Source of the DNA: Lachnospiraceae bacterium
GTDB taxonomy: Bacteria > Bacillota > Clostridia > Lachnospirales > Lachnospiraceae
Direction of reading: 5' to 3'
DNA length: 43,234 nt
NCBI GenBank assembly: GCA_017462755.1
Contig: JAFTQM010000011.1
Span: 1-43,234, forward strand
The notes beneath the pieces were generated by a model. It worked only from the letters and a program-made list of their open reading frames with translations. It did no database searches and had not been told where the DNA came from. Shown here piece after piece: positions 42,294-43,234 of this stretch; within the stretch, counting starts at the first letter, position 1; each line of letters begins with the position of its first letter. Position numbers and translations under genes: made by a program.

Positions 42294-42350
42294 GAGTTTA
42301 TAAAGCAAACTCGCGCGCTACCGCGCGATCACAAAGCGCCCCACTCCTCC
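42294..42350. repeat. Interspersed two-hairpin repeat, copy C
   Basis: GAGTTT-ATAAAGC-AAACTC, then CGCGCGCTACCGCGCG, then TCACAAAGCGCCCC and the ACTCCTCC block shared with copy B. It lies between the fucose isomerase terminator and the GntR promoter. Confidence 0.68.
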
Positions 42351-42370
42351 GGGACGGAAGAGCGGGGCGC
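42336..42370 (-). terminator. GC-rich hairpin after fucI
   Basis: Arms 42336-42350 and 42356-42370 (GCGCCCC... with ...GGGGCGC) pair over 15 bp with two G-U pairs and a 5-nt loop. Only TTTG follows on the minus strand. It lies about 28 bp after the stop and overlaps repeat copy C; probably the fucI terminator. Confidence 0.65.
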
Positions 42371-42398
42371 GCATCATCTCATATTCAATTCAGCTTGA

Positions 42399-43234
42399 TT
42401 ATGCGAATGGATTCTCGGTTGGGTATCTAACGCCTGCCGGCTGATTGTAACCAATCTCATCTACCTCTACACCGATGTACTTGAAGATTTCATAAATAGC
42501 CTTGCCGAAGTGACCGAAAGCTACTGCACCGTGATGCGGATAGTTCTTCTCAATCAGTACGTGACGATAGAAACGTCCCATCTCCGGAATAGCGAATACA
42601 CCGATTGCACCGAAGGACTTCGTAGCTACCGGAAGTACCTCGCCCTGTGCGATGTAACCGCGCAGCTTGCAATCTGCAGTGCTCTGCAGACGATAGAAGG
42701 TGATGTCACCAGGTACGATATCTCCCTCAAGAGTACCATTGGTAACCTCTACAGGAAGGTTTCTAGCCATAATCTTCTGATACTTCATGCTGCAAGCAGA
42801 AAGCTTTCTGGATGCAGTATTTCCGCAGTGGAAGCCCATGAAGGTATCCTTATGAGTATAGTCGAACTTGCCTTCGATGGATTCCTTGTACATATCTGCT
42901 GGTACGGAGTTGTTGATATCGAGCAGAGTAACTGCATCCTCGCTGACACAGGTACCGATGAACTCGCTCAAGCAACCATAAATATCTACCTCACAGGATA
43001 CCGGAATACCCATACCGGTCAGACGGCTGTTTACGTAGCAAGGTCTGAAACCAAACTGAGTCTGGAATGCCGGCCAACACTTTCCTGCGATAGCAACATA
43101 CTTTCTGTAGCCTCTGTGCTCGTCTACCCAGTCAAGCAGAGTCAGCTCATACTGAGCAAGCTTAGGAAGAACCTCTGGCTTCATGTTGCCAGCGCCAAGC
43201 TCCTCTTCCATCTCCTTAACCTTTGCAGGAATAC
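42399..43234 (-). CDS. fucI: L-fucose isomerase-like protein, C-terminal part (cut by window edge)
   Basis: About 278 codons; the frame stays open to the right edge (IPAKVKEMEEELG), so ATG 43211 is internal. The visible part matches the C-terminal two thirds of the L-fucose/L-arabinose isomerase family: GKCWPAFQTQFGFRPCYVNS, EVDIYGCLSEFIGTCV, FMGFHCGNTASRKLS and HHGAVAFGHFGKAIYEIF, with the metal-binding Glu/Asp/His among these blocks. It turns L-fucose into L-fuculose with Mn2+ in the cytosol. This links to the GH95 fucosidase at 21755-23962, though they are 18 kb apart. Isomerisation of another aldose cannot be excluded. Confidence 0.88.
   Translation of the reverse strand, partial: IPAKVKEMEEELGAGNMKPEVLPKLAQYELTLLDWVDEHRGYRKYVAIAGKCWPAFQTQFGFRPCYVNSRLTGMGIPVSCEVDIYGCLSEFIGTCVSEDAVTLLDINNSVPADMYKESIEGKFDYTHKDTFMGFHCGNTASRKLSACSMKYQKIMARNLPVEVTNGTLEGDIVPGDITFYRLQSTADCKLRGYIAQGEVLPVATKSFGAIGVFAIPEMGRFYRHVLIEKNYPHHGAVAFGHFGKAIYEIFKYIGVEVDEIGYNQPAGVRYPTENPFA

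Overview
The window looks like a chromosomal segment of a motile, spore-forming, gut-type Firmicute, most likely a Lachnospiraceae member (Clostridia). The evidence is the hup-rqcP-yabP-yabQ-divIC sporulation/division cluster, flagellin with FliS, a telA/xpaC pair, an S-box-controlled metK, GH95 and CE2 carbohydrate enzymes, and AGGAGG-type ribosome binding sites. The genus cannot be fixed from the sequence. No tRNA, rRNA, insertion sequence, prophage or CRISPR array was seen. Nearly all genes lie on the minus strand; only three (14982-20293) are on the plus strand.

Left part (1-6100, minus): two neighbouring paralogous secreted proteins of the Big2/leucine-rich-repeat (BspA-like) type, the first cut by the window edge; a secreted subtilisin-like protease carrying an extra helical His/Asp-containing C-terminal region; a small secreted cysteine-containing protein; and an ECF-type sigma factor fused in one chain to a transmembrane helix and an extracytoplasmic DUF4367-like domain. 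The last three read as a sigma factor/sensor followed by exported products. This is the best candidate here for an undescribed system.

6260-9360: divIC, yabQ, yabP, rqcP and hup, with well-formed terminators between hup and rqcP and between rqcP and yabP, then a membrane-anchored polysaccharide deacetylase with a Pro/Thr repeat linker. 9440-14850: fliS, a cysteine-rich flagellin and a 1079-residue FliK-like/DUF6240-type protein, preceded by a near-perfect sigma-28 promoter. 14860-20330 (plus): a DUF885 lipoprotein peptidase, ATP-type PEP carboxykinase with a strong promoter and a leader hairpin, and a MocR-type regulator.

20350-28180 (minus): a decayed Rpn-nuclease tail; a CE2 esterase/GH95 fucosidase operon; an operon of a coiled-coil protein, an orphan NMT1-like binding lipoprotein and MntP; and a Ca2+/Na+-type antiporter behind a yybP-ykoY (Mn2+) riboswitch with its terminator. 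28178-35045 (minus): an OmpR-type two-component system, metK behind a SAM-I riboswitch, and telA/xpaC. 35068-42270 (minus): a five-gene LnrLMN-JK-like operon (ABC ATPase, two permeases, DesK-type kinase, NarL-type regulator) and a YtrA-like GntR-ABC operon whose promoter lies inside a long inverted repeat. The right edge holds the 3' part of an L-fucose isomerase gene, which fits the GH95 fucosidase.

A two-hairpin interspersed repeat (stem GAGTTT...AAACTC, then a GCGC hairpin, then TCACAAA) occurs between genes at 30460, 31882 and 42294, with a possible half copy at 7609.
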